A stretch of DNA of 64,000 nt from Anas platyrhynchos. Lineage: Eukaryota; Chordata; Aves; Anseriformes; Anatidae. The notes under the pieces are model-generated. The model did no database searches. It was given only the letters and a program-made list of their open reading frames with translations, and was not told where the DNA came from. The translations under genes were made by a program, and so were the position numbers. The stretch spans positions 44,150,001-44,214,000 of the forward strand of contig NC_092588.1 of the NCBI RefSeq assembly GCF_047663525.1, read 5' to 3'. Positions 12,383 to 24,797 of this stretch are shown in pieces; position 1 is the stretch's first letter, and each line of letters begins with the position of its first letter.

Positions 12383-12912
12383 TGTTGGGAGGAATGGGTT
12401 AAAAACAGAAGACTGGTAAGGATGATTGTAAATATGCTCAGTGACCTTGCAGCCAGGAATGCTTAAAGTCTGGGGAGCAGCAATGTAGAAAAACATATAA
12501 ATTATACCTGCTTCTCTTTGTGCTCTGTGTGTTTGGCAAATAGCACATCTGTGCATAGATAATGTTCAGTGGACTTGAATGCACACTATTGGACATGCTT
12601 GAGCTCCTGGCCTTGGTACAGAGAAGATCAAATAAGCACAACGGGGATCACAGTATGGTGATCCTGCCATAGATCACAGTATGGTGAAACTGCTCCTGCA
12701 TGAACCCTTGATAAAAACAGGCAAAACCAGCAGGCCTGTGATCTCCTAGAATGGATGCTCTTTAGTGGTTCCTGCATCCCTACTTGTGTGCCTCCACTTG
12801 GGTGCTTCTTTGGGGATCCCCCAGTTGGTGAGGTAATGAGAATAAACCTATTCTTTGCATTTTTACATTAGTCTGTGGTTGTTCCTGCCACCTACCTGTA
12901 CTGACTCACACA
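12383..12912 (+). mobile_element. Solo LTR (ERVL-like) with 5-bp target duplication
   Basis: 530 bp starting TGTTGGGAGG and ending GACTCACACA, flanked on both sides by AATAC (12378-12382 and 12913-12917). Inside are a TATA-like TTGATAAAAAC (12709-12719), an AATAAA (12841-12846) followed by a T-rich and GT-rich stretch, and a 16-bp direct repeat in U3. No internal retroviral sequence is attached on either side, so it is a solo LTR left by recombination. A 5-bp duplication is typical of ERVL-class elements. Confidence 0.75.
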
Positions 12913-12917
12913 AATAC

Positions 12918-13530
12918 TTACCTCTAAGGAGGATCATTCCAACCTTAGAACAGATGACAGACATTTTGTAGTGTATTCCAAAGCCATATCATAATTTTCC
13001 ATTAGTGATCTTTAAAGATATTAATTCATTACACCTTGACCAGATACCCTTAATGGACAGGATGCTCTCCTTCTATGTACCTGTAGAAAATCTTTCTTAG
13101 AAAACAAGTTCTTTTCCAATAAGTTCTGTCTTATATCTTGGCAACATGTAGAAGTTAGACTAAGCAAGACCTTAGAAAATCCATGTGAAATTAAAATGTT
13201 TAATTATTTAGTTATGGGAATAGCTATATTCTGTTGTAGACTGAACTGATATGACTTTTAAAGCTTTGTTTTCAAACAGAAGTGAAAGTATCCAGTGATG
13301 ATATTTTTCTGTTGCTGCCTTTTGTGTTTTGATGGATTTCTCCATTGTCATTGGATGCATCCATCATTAACACACAGAAACAGAGCAAGTAAAAATTGAT
13401 TTCACAGTTGATAGGCAACTACAAATCATCAAACTAGATTTAAATAAAAGTTCCCTAATAATGTTTAAATAAGTCAAACTGAAAATTCAGTCAACAAGTA
13501 TAGCCATACATTTAAGGGGAAAGAAGATTC

Positions 13531-13565
<35 letters not shown>

Positions 13566-16149
13566 GATATGTTTCAAATCGTGAACAATTAACCTTCATA
13601 TAAAAAATAAATGGTAAGCAAAAATATCCCTCACAATGCATAACTAACCCTTACTTAAGACTTGCATACAACAGCATTTCACAAATTGTAAGTCAAGCAA
13701 ATGGAAGAAAACTATTGTAAAGTAAACTAGCAATGAGATGAGATGTAATATAATTTTCTGTTGACTTCAATAAATCAACAGATTTAGTTGAATTTTTACA
13801 TAGACAATATTTGGAGGTAAAGGTCAGAACTTTTATATGAAATTGCTTGTCACAGAAGTGTAACAATAAATACAGGAGGAAAATCCATGGTGGTGTTGTG
13901 GTTTTTTTTTTTTTATTATTATTATTGTTAAAAATACACTCCTTTTACTTTTTACCTCTTCTCATTGCTGTGTTCCCCACTGCCAGAAGCAGAATGGCTG
14001 ACATGGCTATAATTAATAGGATTTTCTTCTGTGCTCTTGTTCTCTAGAACAAACGAACCACAAGGAAGAAAACAGAGAAAGTAAAATAATTAACTGAGCA
14101 ATTTGTTGTGCCAGAAGAACCCACAGTTGAGCTCTATTACTATAAGTACATTCACTGAATACCTTTACAGTCTCTAACTGAAAATGCATAAACATGTAAA
14201 TAGTGAAATGTGGCATTTGTGTGATTCATCTGAAAAATATGACATGGAAATTAATCAATAGATATAGATGTGGAAGCTAATAAATAGAAATTAGCGAATG
14301 GAAGATAATTTATATCTGCCCATCACCTGAAAATGCATCATCAGCTGTGTATAACTTTGATTGATTAAACCTCCACAGCTGTGATGTAATTCACCAAATA
14401 AATACCTACAGTGGAGGAAGACTCAGTGGGCATGGGAAAGGGGGATGTGAACATGAATAATCACATCACAATAACTCAGGGTGTAACTGACCACAGCTGT
14501 TGCAATGACGCTGACTTTACCAATACAAAGGGGAGCAGAGGGGAACCTTTGTTTCAGGTGAACAGCTATGAACAATTGAATGGATCAGCTACAGGTGTAA
14601 ATGTTTCTCCTTGAGGTGGTTAGGAGAATATGAATGTCTCCCTGAGTATAGGGGCAGTAAATATGCGGCTCAGCCCATCAAACAGTATAAAAACTAAATG
14701 AAAAAAAGCATTCTGTGTAGGGCAGTGTAACAGCAGGCTTCAGTTCTAGGGATGTATTGTTGATGACTGGAATGACTGGCATCATGATGGTGAGTATATA
14801 TAGTGACCAGTAACAGGAATCATATTTGTGCTAGGGTATAACTATGTATTTTGATTGCTGTATTGTGTTTGTATAGTGATTGTAGTATATTACTTTGCCA
14901 CTCTCCCAAATAGGAAAAAAAAAAAAAAAAAATTCTTCTAAAGGGTAAACTTGGTATCACTGATTACATTCTCTGTGAATGATATATCTGAGAGAACCTG
15001 GTCAGAGATCAGACACTGACAGTTATTGGCATTTTACAATGTTCTCTGGGTTGAAAGACTATCACTTACAGATTGAGAGATTATCATCTATATGCTCAAA
15101 AACTATTTTAAAGACATACATGAATTCAAATAAGATAATGTTATCATGAAAAATGACTGGTATCACAGGTTATATCATCAGTTAATAGTACTTAGTTCTG
15201 GGAAATACTGAAAGTTGTATTTAAAAAGCATGTAATCAAGAATCTGATTCTGTAGTCACTGATCCTGTATGTTAGGGTGATGCAAAACACACAATAGAAC
15301 CAGACAAAGCTTTTTCTAGATTGCAGTAAGGTGTTTAAGTTCTATTTGTCCTAACTGAAATCAGTGCCTCATGAGAGGGAGAGCCTATACTGTATTACGC
15401 TTCTGTGCTTCCCTGGTTTAAAAACACTTCCACTGTGGATACCTTTTCCCTTAGAAAGGCAGATAGTGGAGCATGAAACGCCATCTTGGACAAAGATGCT
15501 GTCCTGCACTGTGGCATTAAGTGCATAGGCTTAATGAGATGAAAGATTTTGAAGAATGGCCTCAGGAAGGGAATCTTGCTGAAGCTGCCCAGGAACTTCA
15601 GTGGACGCTGGCTCAGATGCTGACACACATAATGTTGTGCTGCATACTCTCTCAACCAACTAAAACAGGCTACATTTTCTAATGGATCTCTTTGTCAATA
15701 GACAAAAATATTTTTTTCAAAAAATAAGGGCCTACCCAGCTTGAAAAGGATCCAATACAGAAATAAACAGTTGTAATTACTTTCCTGGATTCTATAACTG
15801 TGGTCTGGTCACACTCACTAGGCTTATTCTTTCTTCTTCCAGAAGGCTGTCAAGTATTTTATACCAGGTCCATGTGAGGGAGCACTGACTAAGACCATTA
15901 CATGCTCTTTTCTGTAAGTTTTGTTTGTGTCTTCCAGGGGTGAGAGGAGCCTGACCATTCATGTTTTATCATACAGCTGTGTTTTTATTGATATCCCAAT
16001 ATGTTTTTTATGTTTCTCTTCAAATAGGAAATTGCTTACATAAATCATTATACCTTTAGAAGGCTACTAACTGGTACCAACTCATTTGTGCACATTGCAG
16101 CCTATTGTGTTAGTGTTTGATCTGACAAGAGAAGCTTTGAGTCTCTGAA
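12918..16149. other. Unique AT-rich sequence, no gene seen
   Basis: Nothing coding was recognised. It contains a T17A18 tract at 13,531, a poly-A at about 14,914 and ATT repeats at about 13,912. The stretch 15,300-15,660 differs in composition and may be a very old transposon relic, but I could not identify it. Confidence 0.5.
13531..13565. repeat. T17A18 homopolymer palindrome
   Basis: Seventeen T followed directly by eighteen A, a loop-free inverted repeat. Confidence 0.95.
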
Positions 16150-16430
16150 GCAGCCGCTTGTTAGGAACAACCATAGCAATGTTATAAATGAAGTCTCAAC
16201 TCAATCTGGATTTAGTAATATTTATAAAAGGTATAAAAGGCAAATAAACAGTGCTGGGTATGCGGGAAGTCTATGCTCCACCAACACGCACACATGAACA
16301 TCAAATATTCTGAATACATAGAACATTGCTTTTACATACTAAACCCAAGTATGCCTATACAATCAGAAAAGGTAACAAACAATCCTTTAAGTTCCATGAC
16401 TTAACAAGTCTCCATTTTCCATTCCTTTTG
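16150..16430. mobile_element. ERV-related tract downstream of the gag-like fragment
   Basis: TTGTTAGGAACAACC, then TATAAAAGGTATAAAAGGC and CAAATAAACAGTGCTGGG, look like ERV terminal sequence that I have seen in bird genomes. The minus-strand reading would end CTAACA, as a 3' LTR end would. Borders and class are not resolved. Confidence 0.3.
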
Positions 16431-16449
16431 AACAATATGTCTTAAGTTG

Positions 16450-16911
16450 TCAAGCAACTCGGCCTTCAGGCCTTATGTATCCCATTCTTCCTGGATCGAA
16501 GAAAAGCATATCCATCTCCTTTTCAAGGCCAATAGGGCCTGGGTCAAAAGGCACATCCAGGTCACTAGGGGGCATAACAGCAAAAGTCTTCCATGGCTGT
16601 AGCACCAGAGGGGCCAATGGCATAGCAGTTGGATCAGTAGAGGAACCCACAGCTCCCTCACTGTCTGGCAAACCACACGTTTGTGATTGTGGCCCCACAT
16701 GGATCTTTAAGGCCTCAGAGATGGCTTTCCAGGTGCCAAGCAATTCCACTGCAACCTTGTTGTTTTTAGTTGCAGAGTCCCACGCCTTGACCTCAGTTTG
16801 GTCCCATATTTCAGGATCATAAATTGTCTGATTGTTAATAAGGAGAATAAGCTTTAAGGTTACCAGGACAGTCTTTGTTTCTAAAAATGTATGATTCCCC
16901 ATAATGCACAA
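16450..16911 (-). pseudogene. Endogenous retrovirus gag-like fragment (betaretrovirus/ERVK-like)
   Basis: An open frame of 153 residues whose fourth codon begins an M-G-N start, followed by a matrix-like helical part, a Ser/Pro-rich part, and a D-P-G-P-I motif near its end, as in avian ERVK-like gag proteins. It is much shorter than a full gag, and nothing of capsid, protease or polymerase follows, so it is a broken remnant. A GTAAGC splice-donor-like site lies just before it at about 16,918. The family call rests on recall of motif order. Confidence 0.55.
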
Positions 16912-17160
16912 CTGCTTACCAGTGCGGGGCAGCTATGTGCATGGGTCCGCTTCTCTCAGCTTGAGCTTCTTCGCAGCTCTGGTGTGCCAATTTCCAGTGA
17001 CCTTCTGTACAAGCTTCTATGAGCGGTTTGCCAAGTTTGGCCGAACCTATCTTCATGAGACGATCAAAGTGCCTGTTCCCGTCCTGGTCTCCATTCTGCC
17101 AGCCTGTTCCTCTTCACTCCTTTTTCCTGCTTCTTTATTGATGACATGTCTTCATCGTGT
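16912..17160 (-). other. Possible ERV leader region upstream of the gag-like fragment
   Basis: GC-richer DNA than its surroundings, placed where the untranslated leader of the minus-strand ERV relic would lie. I could not find a clear primer binding site in it. Confidence 0.3.
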
Positions 17161-17165
17161 TGTGC

Positions 17166-17196
<31 letters not shown>
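17161..17196. repeat. Poly-T followed by poly-A
   Basis: A run of about 24 T followed directly by 7 A, inside the ERV-related block. Confidence 0.85.
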
Positions 17197-17919
17197 TCTT
17201 GAGAGCCCTCTTATACCCTTCTCTCCACAGCAGTTCTTTTCAGTTCTTTTCAAAACAACTTTTCATTGGTCAAACAACTTTGCATATAACAACAACAGCA
17301 AATATCCAGAAACTTCCATGCCTCAATGGTTGGAGAACAAGAAACCTGAGACTGCGTGTTGTCTCCTGAATCACCCCTCTTTGTTCCCTCTGAACTCTTT
17401 TACATTCCTGTTGGCCTTTTCCTTAAGAGTCTGATGTTGTCAGCAACCATGGGGCTTTCCGACCCCCATGGCCACACTCCCAAATCTCCCCCTTCTTTAT
17501 TAAAATCAACGATTTTCTCGACACGAATTACCACTCCATATATAACAGCAAGAATGAAACTTTCCAAATATAATGCTGCAGTCAAAAATGTGCATTGAGG
17601 AGAGAGTTGGAGATCAGCTTTAATACAAGCTTTGGACTGCCCCTTCCCGTCATGCCCTGAGAAGTTACACCACCAGTGTAACAGAAATTCTGGGATATGG
17701 ACATGTTCAAGGGAGAATGGTGTGTATAGCAAGAACAGGGCAAAACAACTGCACTGAAGGTCAATGAGATGAATACTGAAGCTTTCTCTCTCCTGATGTG
17801 CTACACTGCTAATCCAGTGATCTTGCAGTAACTGAAAAAAAAGAAAGACAAACGTGAGAAGCACTGATGTTATCCTTAAGTTCATGCCTGCTGTGTCTAG
17901 CCAATAAGCACACTGTTGG

Positions 17920-18103
17920 AATCCACAAGAACGCCTTTTATTTCTGTGCAGAATCAGGTGCTTGGCAATCTTCTGCAAAGCAAGAACACCTCTGACTTGA
18001 AGTACAGTTATTTATACACAGCTAACTTCTGAAACTATCTAGCTACTTCTGATGGGTTTTTCTGACTTGTCTAGTTTATCTCATATTGCGCATTGCATGG
18101 TTT
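17920..18103 (-). mobile_element. LTR-like segment of the ERV relic
   Basis: On the minus strand a TATAAATAA box (18017..18009) is followed about 70 bp on by AATAAA (17942..17937) and a GT-rich stretch, the layout of an LTR U3/R/U5 junction in the same direction as the gag-like fragment. The upstream end is cut off by the CR1 piece. The 1-kb gap to gag is long for a leader, so it may be a separate element. Confidence 0.35.
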
Positions 18104-18326
18104 GAATCACAGAATAACTGAGTTGGAAGGGACCCACAAGGATCATCGAGTCCAGCTCCTGAGTCCCTGAAGGAAGACACACAAAAAAAAATGTTGTCTG
18201 AGAGTGTTGTCCAAATGCTTCTTGAACTCTGGCAGGTTCAGGGCTGTGACCACTGCCCAGGGGAGCCTGTTCCAGGCCTGACCACCCTCAGGGTGAAGAA
18301 TCTTTTCCTGATATCCAGCCTGAACC
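18104..18326 (-). mobile_element. CR1 LINE 3' fragment
   Basis: In reverse it reads the CR1 tail (AATCACAGAATAACTGAG, GATCATCGAGTCCAGCTCC) and then the ORF2 C-terminus, with ACTGCCCAGGGGAGCCTG and GATATCCAGCCTGAACC. It stops abruptly where the GC-rich repeat begins. Confidence 0.85.
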
Positions 18327-18925
18327 ATGGGGTCCATCAGTCAGGAGCAAGCTGCTCCAGCACGTGTCCCCCACTAGTGGCAGCTCTACCCCCTGCCCCA
18401 CGATCCCCTGCTCCTGCATGGGCTCCTCTCCATGGGCTGCAGCTCCGGCCCGGGGCCTGCTCCTGCGGGGGCTCTCCATGGGCCGCAGCCTCCTCCAGGC
18501 CATATGCACCTGCTCCACTGGGGGCTCCTCCACAGGCTGCAGCGTGGAGATCTGCTCTATGTGGGACCCATGGGCTGCAGGGGGACAGCCTGCTCCACCA
18601 GGGGCCTCTCCACAGGCCCCAGAGGAACTTCAGCTCTGTGTCTGGAGCACCTCCTGCCCTTCCTTTGCTTACCTTGGGGTCTGCAGGGCTGTTTTGAACT
18701 CACTCACCCAGTTTCTGCTGAACAGCATTTTTTTCCTTTTCTTAAATATGCTCTCAGAGGTACAAACAAAATCACTTACTGGCTTGGCTCTAGGCAGCAG
18801 TGCGTCTCTTTGGAGCTGGTTAAAATTGGCCCTTATTTAACAGGGGTCAGCTTCTGAATTCTTCTCACAGAAGCCACCCCTGCAGTCCCCACACTACCAA
18901 AACTTTGCCACGTAAACCCACTACA
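18327..18925. repeat. GC-rich avian interspersed repeat with degenerate internal repeats
   Basis: Inside it the motif CCATGGGCTGCAG recurs in variants near 18,430, 18,476, 18,530, 18,568 and 18,609, spaced about 40-55 bp. It ends in a block containing CACAGAAGCCACCCCTGCAG and GCCACGTAAACCCACTACA. I have seen this layout as a dispersed repeat in galloanserine bird genomes but cannot name the family. Orientation is unknown. The open frames it contains are composition effects. Confidence 0.6.
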
Positions 18926-21900
18926 AGATCCCAGAAAGATGATGCCTTATGTCCTGGGGTTTAATGAAGGGGAAGTAGAGTTACTCTGGCCCCTCAGGTA
19001 CTCCTGTTGGCCTGTGCACAAGGAACAGACAGAGTGAGCTCTGTAAGATTCAAGCCACCTTTTCTCTCTCCTGTCAGCTAAGGGACACTTAAAAGTGGTC
19101 CCCAAACCTGCGGCTACTTCCCAGACACCAAGTAGAGAGCAGAGCTCACTGAAGAGCTCCTGCCTGAAATATGCTCAGGCTGCTTCCCTGCATGTCTCCC
19201 TGACAGGAAGAGGAGAAAAGGAGGCTTTCCCTTCCCATTCCCCAGAAAAAATGAGCCCATGGTGAGGGCTGGACTGGGCAAAGTGTTCACTGGGACCAGT
19301 GCAACCAAGCAGTGTCAGCAGCAGTGTCAACCACAGTGGGGCACTGCTCCCCACCACAGGAGCTGTTGTCTTTGTGCCCTTAGTGATCAGTGTGGCTCTG
19401 CTTTGTAGGGTGTTTCCTTTCATAGTTTGACCTCTGTCCTTTGAACAATTTCCTGTCTATCTTACATTTTCCTGTTGTTAGTCTACACGCAGTATGAGTA
19501 TACTAAGAATTATGATATAAAATGTCATTTGGATATATAGCTTAATAATGCTAATGATCCAATTCATTTCTGTTTGTTAATAGTCATCCACTGTTCATTC
19601 TAACATGATGTGGTGTTTCTTTTATCCAGTTTTCATTAGGCTCTGACAGACTTTCTGAAGACGTGCACGTATTATCAGTCACATGTCACAAGTGCTGGTG
19701 TACTTCTGCACAGATGTGAGAGCTACAATGAATACTTTGAGTTATAGAAAATAACATAACTGATCAGGACACACCATACCATCCTATTTTAAGTCACAGA
19801 TGCGATAGCTGGAGACATTGTCCTTGACAATTTAGGATAATTTTATACAAATTAAAAGAAGCATTCTAGTTAGAGGGATAAAATTTAGCCAACATTTCCT
19901 TCCTACCTTCAAATACACGTAGAGGTATTTTCTGCCAATAAGTATTTGCAGTATTACATTACTACTTTTTTAGCTTCTTCACTGGAAATCAGAAATAGCT
20001 ATGCTTCAATGATGGTAGATGAAATGATGTTTGAGTTTTATAAGCTGCCTTGGGGTCCTGTGAATGAGAACTTTATAATTTGACATTTATAAAATGTCAA
20101 AAACAAAAATCTCCTAGCTATTTGGGCATTTGAGAGTAATAGGACTCTATTAACATTTGTAGAATATTGTTCAGTATTTTTTTAATCTTTGTTTCTTCTT
20201 CAATCAGTGGGGTTTTTTTGTTTGTTTTGTTTTTTAGGGTTTCTGCTATCTTTCTTCAGCCCAAAGGACTATTAAAATTATCCATTAGTGAAACAGCAAT
20301 ATCCTCTGTGATCTACTACATATCAGAAGAAATGGGTGGCTGTGATTATAGTAGAAACATTACATGAAAAAAATGCCAAAAATATGTTAATGTGCTAATT
20401 CTGAATTATATTCCAGAATTCTTTGAAGATAAATGTATATATATATTTTTTTTTTTGTGTGTGTAAGACTTTTGTCTAGACTATAAAAAGAGGCATTAAA
20501 AAGTTGTAAGTATATTTTAATTGAGAGCTGTTTTTAAAAGTGTTAGCATCTAAATACTGAAACCTTCAAAAGCAATTTCAGTGCCTACCAAAACAGATTC
20601 TAATGTTTATATTGATTGTATTGGGATGAGAGGGGATGCTTGCAAAAGGAGATTTAATAGATCTAAGAACAATAAAGTGAAGTTTCAACATGAACAGGCA
20701 AACCAAAAGCAATGCTATTTCAACCAGTTTTTCAACAAGTGTAAATATATTTACAGTTGTAAATGTAAATGTTGTAACATTTACATTTTAACTTGTAACT
20801 TTACATTGTAACTTGTAAATGTTTATTCAACCCTTTTGCTGTTCTATCACATTTTCTTTATTTAAAATTGTTTACACCATATGAATACATATTACACCAT
20901 ATGAATAGTTTTTATCTGCTGATTTTGGATTAATCATTTACTGAGACCATTGGAAAGCAGAGTTTGTCAATACTAACAATAGTATTTTGTGTATATATCC
21001 ACATAGTGTTGTTATAAACACAAAGTAAAATATATTATGGTTCCTCAGGTTTAAATAAAGGCTACGTTGGCATGAAGCAAATAGAATAGAATCTTATAGC
21101 AAAAGTATTTTTATTATTATTTATTTATTTATTTTTGAATAAGTGAGATTTAGTGGCTGTAAAATATTATTTGTATTTGAAAGGATGCATAGGTGTGTTT
21201 CCTTATACTAAAGATGAGCTGGACTATGTGCTTTTCCTGAATTTATGGAATAAACTACAATTTTGCTGTAGTCCTCAACTGGCTTATATTAAAATAAATA
21301 TTAATAGAATAAACCTTCTGTGCACATCTGCAAAAAGCAAAGAAAAATTATTTAATATATGAGAATGATGTGATATGCCTAAAATCATAGCTTGTTGTGA
21401 ATGCATAATTACCCTAAGTAAAGTACAGATGATCTATAAATTATATGTTCATACCACAGAACAGCTTGTGGTTTTGCTGTTTAAGGTGGGTGTGTGACTG
21501 TGAAAAGGTGACTGGCAGCTGTAAAACTGAACATTATTTCTCACTAAATCCATGAAGCTGGTGAGGTTCCAGTAATCTGAGAGCAAACCCAACCCACATT
21601 ATTTTGTCCCTGCAAAAAGGCCTTTCTTCACAGCTGACAGCAGAACTGACACCTGTCATATCTGCTGTGGGATCTGTGGTTTGCACCAAGTGAAATTGCT
21701 CCTGGTACTTTATCCTCCTGTTCTTACTGACTGATGCAGATGCTTTGGCAGTTAGCCCAAGAGATGAATGCTTCAGGCCTGAAAGGGCATAAAACTTAAG
21801 AGAAGTACTGCCAACTTGCTCCTGCCTCCGTTTCTATCTTAGACTGGAGCAAAGTCTGTGCAGTCCATTTTGGTTCACTTTTCTGTGGAACCTCAAGGAT

Positions 21901-23799
21901 TATTACTTAGCCCCAAGGGTTGTTTTTCCTAATGTTTCTTTTATTTCTAGTCTTTGCTTCTCCTCTGGTAACTACTATACTACAATCTTATTATTTTCCA
22001 TGAACATCATAAAGCATTTGGGAGGGCAGATGATATAAAGTGCAATGAAAAAATTGTGATACAGCCGCTCCGTCTGCATAGAACAGTGAAGAATAGGAAC
22101 AGATGTGTAGCACAAGCACATTAATGCTGAGGACCCAATGTCCATGCTGTGTGTGTGTCAGGGGAATTTATACTGAACTATGTCTATTCTGATCCCATGG
22201 ACTATATGTTTGTTTGTCTCACTCATCAAGGTGAGTAGAAGAAATAGGATGATGAAAAAGAAGATTCAATGGAAGAACAAAGAGCTTTCACAAGAAACAG
22301 ATTATGTTGATGACATGTAGCTAAGCAAGCTAAAGATCCACACCTCAGCTTCTGAACTCCTGCTTCCAGGCATTCACCAATCACATTTATAGTCGGGTGT
22401 CCTGTAATAGATTACTCACTTTGAAGAGTTTAATTTTTCCTTATAGTTTAATCTTCATTTCAAATATCATTTTTCTGACTACTATGTTGGTCCAGTTGCC
22501 TCAGGGGGCAATATTAATTTCCAGGAAAGTAAACTAAAGAGTCTTTCCTATTTTGGCAAAATAGTTTTACTGAGTGTCTCATGTGGCGGGAGTCATCTTT
22601 AATTGCTCAACATCTCTCTTCTTCTATTGTAGTTATGTTCAAGCTTGTCCATGCCTGAGTTATTGTAGAGAGAAATTTCGCAATTGTTGTTCTTTGAGAA
22701 TCTTTATTGTCATAGCAATTTTGATGAGAACAAATTAAATCATGTTGGTAAAACATGTTTGGACAGTAAGAGGAAACTGCCTTGTAGCAGCAGAACAGTA
22801 TTCAGTAATAGTGATGATAGTAATTCCAGTGAAGTAGGAAACCTCATGAGCAGCTTTATGAAGCTCAGCTTCCTTTTTAAAACAGGTTGCATTACCAAAA
22901 TAGAGACTGAAAATCAAGTCAATGTAAATCAGATATTTGTACATCTTCTGATGGGTGTATAGGTAGAAGCAATACTTTTAAATGTATTTCTCTTCTCTTC
23001 CCTTTTTTTCAGAAATTTTCTTCAGCTAGAAATTTTAGCATTTTGAAGAAGTTGCTGAAATACATGTTTTCTCTGCTCATTCTCTCTCATAGCTTTTTTC
23101 TTTCCTGTGTTTGCCTGGAAAGGAAATGGGAGTGTCATTAAAATATAAAAGAAAAACTAATTAGAAATACTGCTTTGAGAAATTGAGGTTTTATTTCAGA
23201 ACATGAACAAGATTAAGTTCCTTCCATAAATGTGAATAATTGTAAGGATTATATATATATAAAAAGTGATGTATATAAAGTGATATATATATATATATAT
23301 ATACTCAAAGATGTGCTCAGTATAATATTACTTTAAAAAAAAAAAAACGGCTTGAAAATTGTTTAGAACAACCCATATTCACATGACCATCACTTACATT
23401 TAAGCTAACCACTTTTGATACGTGCCTTCTGCCTTGATCTTAACTGCTTTTAATATTCTCTTCATTCTTCATATGATGCTATCAGTTGCTCCAGATTCTG
23501 CACCTACAATGTCATCAAAAGTTTTCTGTGCTTCCCTAGTAAGTTGTTTACCAGTTCCTGCACAGCTATAGACTGACAAGTTGATCCAGAAAAACAAATC
23601 CTGTTTTCCATGTGCATTTGAGTTTCATAGCCTGGGGTAGATATGACCTTGACTTAAATGATATCAACAATTTGTCACTTGTTCATTTTATAGTATTAAA
23701 CCCATTTCCATTCTGCTTTACTGCAATGAACCTGTCTTTCTATGTAGAAGCCACAGATAAATATGGTAGCTGTTGCTGAAGGCAACTAGAAAAATATTA
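18926..23799. other. Unique sequence, no gene seen
   Basis: The first 500 bp (to about 19,440) are GC-richer and may belong to the neighbouring repeat block. The rest is AT-rich, with a hairpin at 20,761, a direct repeat at about 20,873-20,910 and a (TA)n stretch at about 23,245-23,302. No coding exon was recognised. Confidence 0.5.
20761..20788. repeat. Perfect 13-bp inverted repeat with 2-bp loop
   Basis: AAATGTAAATGTT, GT, then its exact reverse complement, within a wider set of TTTACA/TGTAAA words. Confidence 0.9.
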
Positions 23800-24797
23800 A
23801 ATCACCATGTAGCCACTCTAAATTTAATGAAATGTCGCAAGAATCCCTTGAAGAACCAGTCTCCAGGTGGAGACCAGTGATGAGTGGCATCCCTCATCTT
23901 TGTCAGCGACATGGACTTTGAGAGCACCCTCAGAAAGTTTGGTGACAACAACAAGGTGGGTAGTGTGGTCAATGCTGCAAGGAGGGGATGCCATCCAGAG
24001 GGACCTGGACAGGCTTGGACCCCTGTGAGCATCATGAAGTTCAACAAGGCCAAGTGCAAGGTCTCGCACCTCATTAAGTGCTATTCCAAACAGAAATGGG
24101 ATGAGAATGGATTGAGAGCAGCCCTGAGGAGAAGTGGGTACGATGGTTGAAAAATTGGACGTGAACTGGCGATGTACATTTGCAGCTCAGGAAGCCAACT
24201 GTATCCTAGTCAGCATCAGAAGAAGTGTGACCAGCAGGCCAAGGGAGGTGATTCTCTCCCCCTACTCTGCTTTTGTGAGACCCCATATAGAGTACTGTAT
24301 TCATCTCTGGGACCCCCACCACAAGAAGGACATGAATCTTTCCATGAATCCAGAGGAGGGTCAAAGGGATTATCAGAGGTCTGGAGCACCTCTCCTATGA
24401 AGTTGGGTTTGTTCAGCCTGGAGAAGAGAAGGCCCTGAGGAGACCTTAAAGCAGCCTTCCAGTACCCAATGGGGGCCTACAGGAAAGCTGAGGAGGGACT
24501 CTTTTTTAGGGAGTGTAGGGATAGGACAAGGGGGAATCGCTTTAAACTAGAAGAGGTTAGATTTAAATTAGATATAAGGAAGAAATTCCTTTCTATGAGG
24601 GTAGTGAAGCACTGGAACCGGTTACTCAGAAAAGTTGTGGATGCCTCATTCCCGGAAGTGTTCAAGACCAGGTTGGATGGGGTCCTGAGAAACTTGGTCT
24701 AGTGGTAGGTGACCCTGCCCATGATAGGGGGGTTGGAACTAGATGATCTTTTAGGTCCCTTCCAACCCAAAGCATTCTATGGTTCTATGATTCTGTG
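23800..24797 (+). mobile_element. Decayed CR1 LINE, 3' kilobase
   Basis: A plus-strand CR1 from just before the reverse transcriptase F-A-D-D region (here degenerate) through MKFNKAKCKVSHL and KKDMNLS, the RGNRFKLEEVRFKLDIRKKF block, and the 3' tail ending CATTCTATGGTTCTATGATT. Small indels break the frame into at least four pieces. Inactive. Confidence 0.88.

Noticed and set aside
15395..15655. Minus-strand frame of 86 codons with a local composition change.
   Set aside because: Suggests an old transposon at most; no terminal repeats or transposase motif could be seen.
17400..17978. Minus-strand frame of 192 codons.
   Set aside because: It spans the LTR-like segment and flanking sequence, shows no retroviral or cellular domain, and includes the AATAAA signal.
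18191..18857. Frames of 141-168 codons on the plus strand.
   Set aside because: They lie in the CR1 fragment and the GC-rich dispersed repeat; low-complexity composition.
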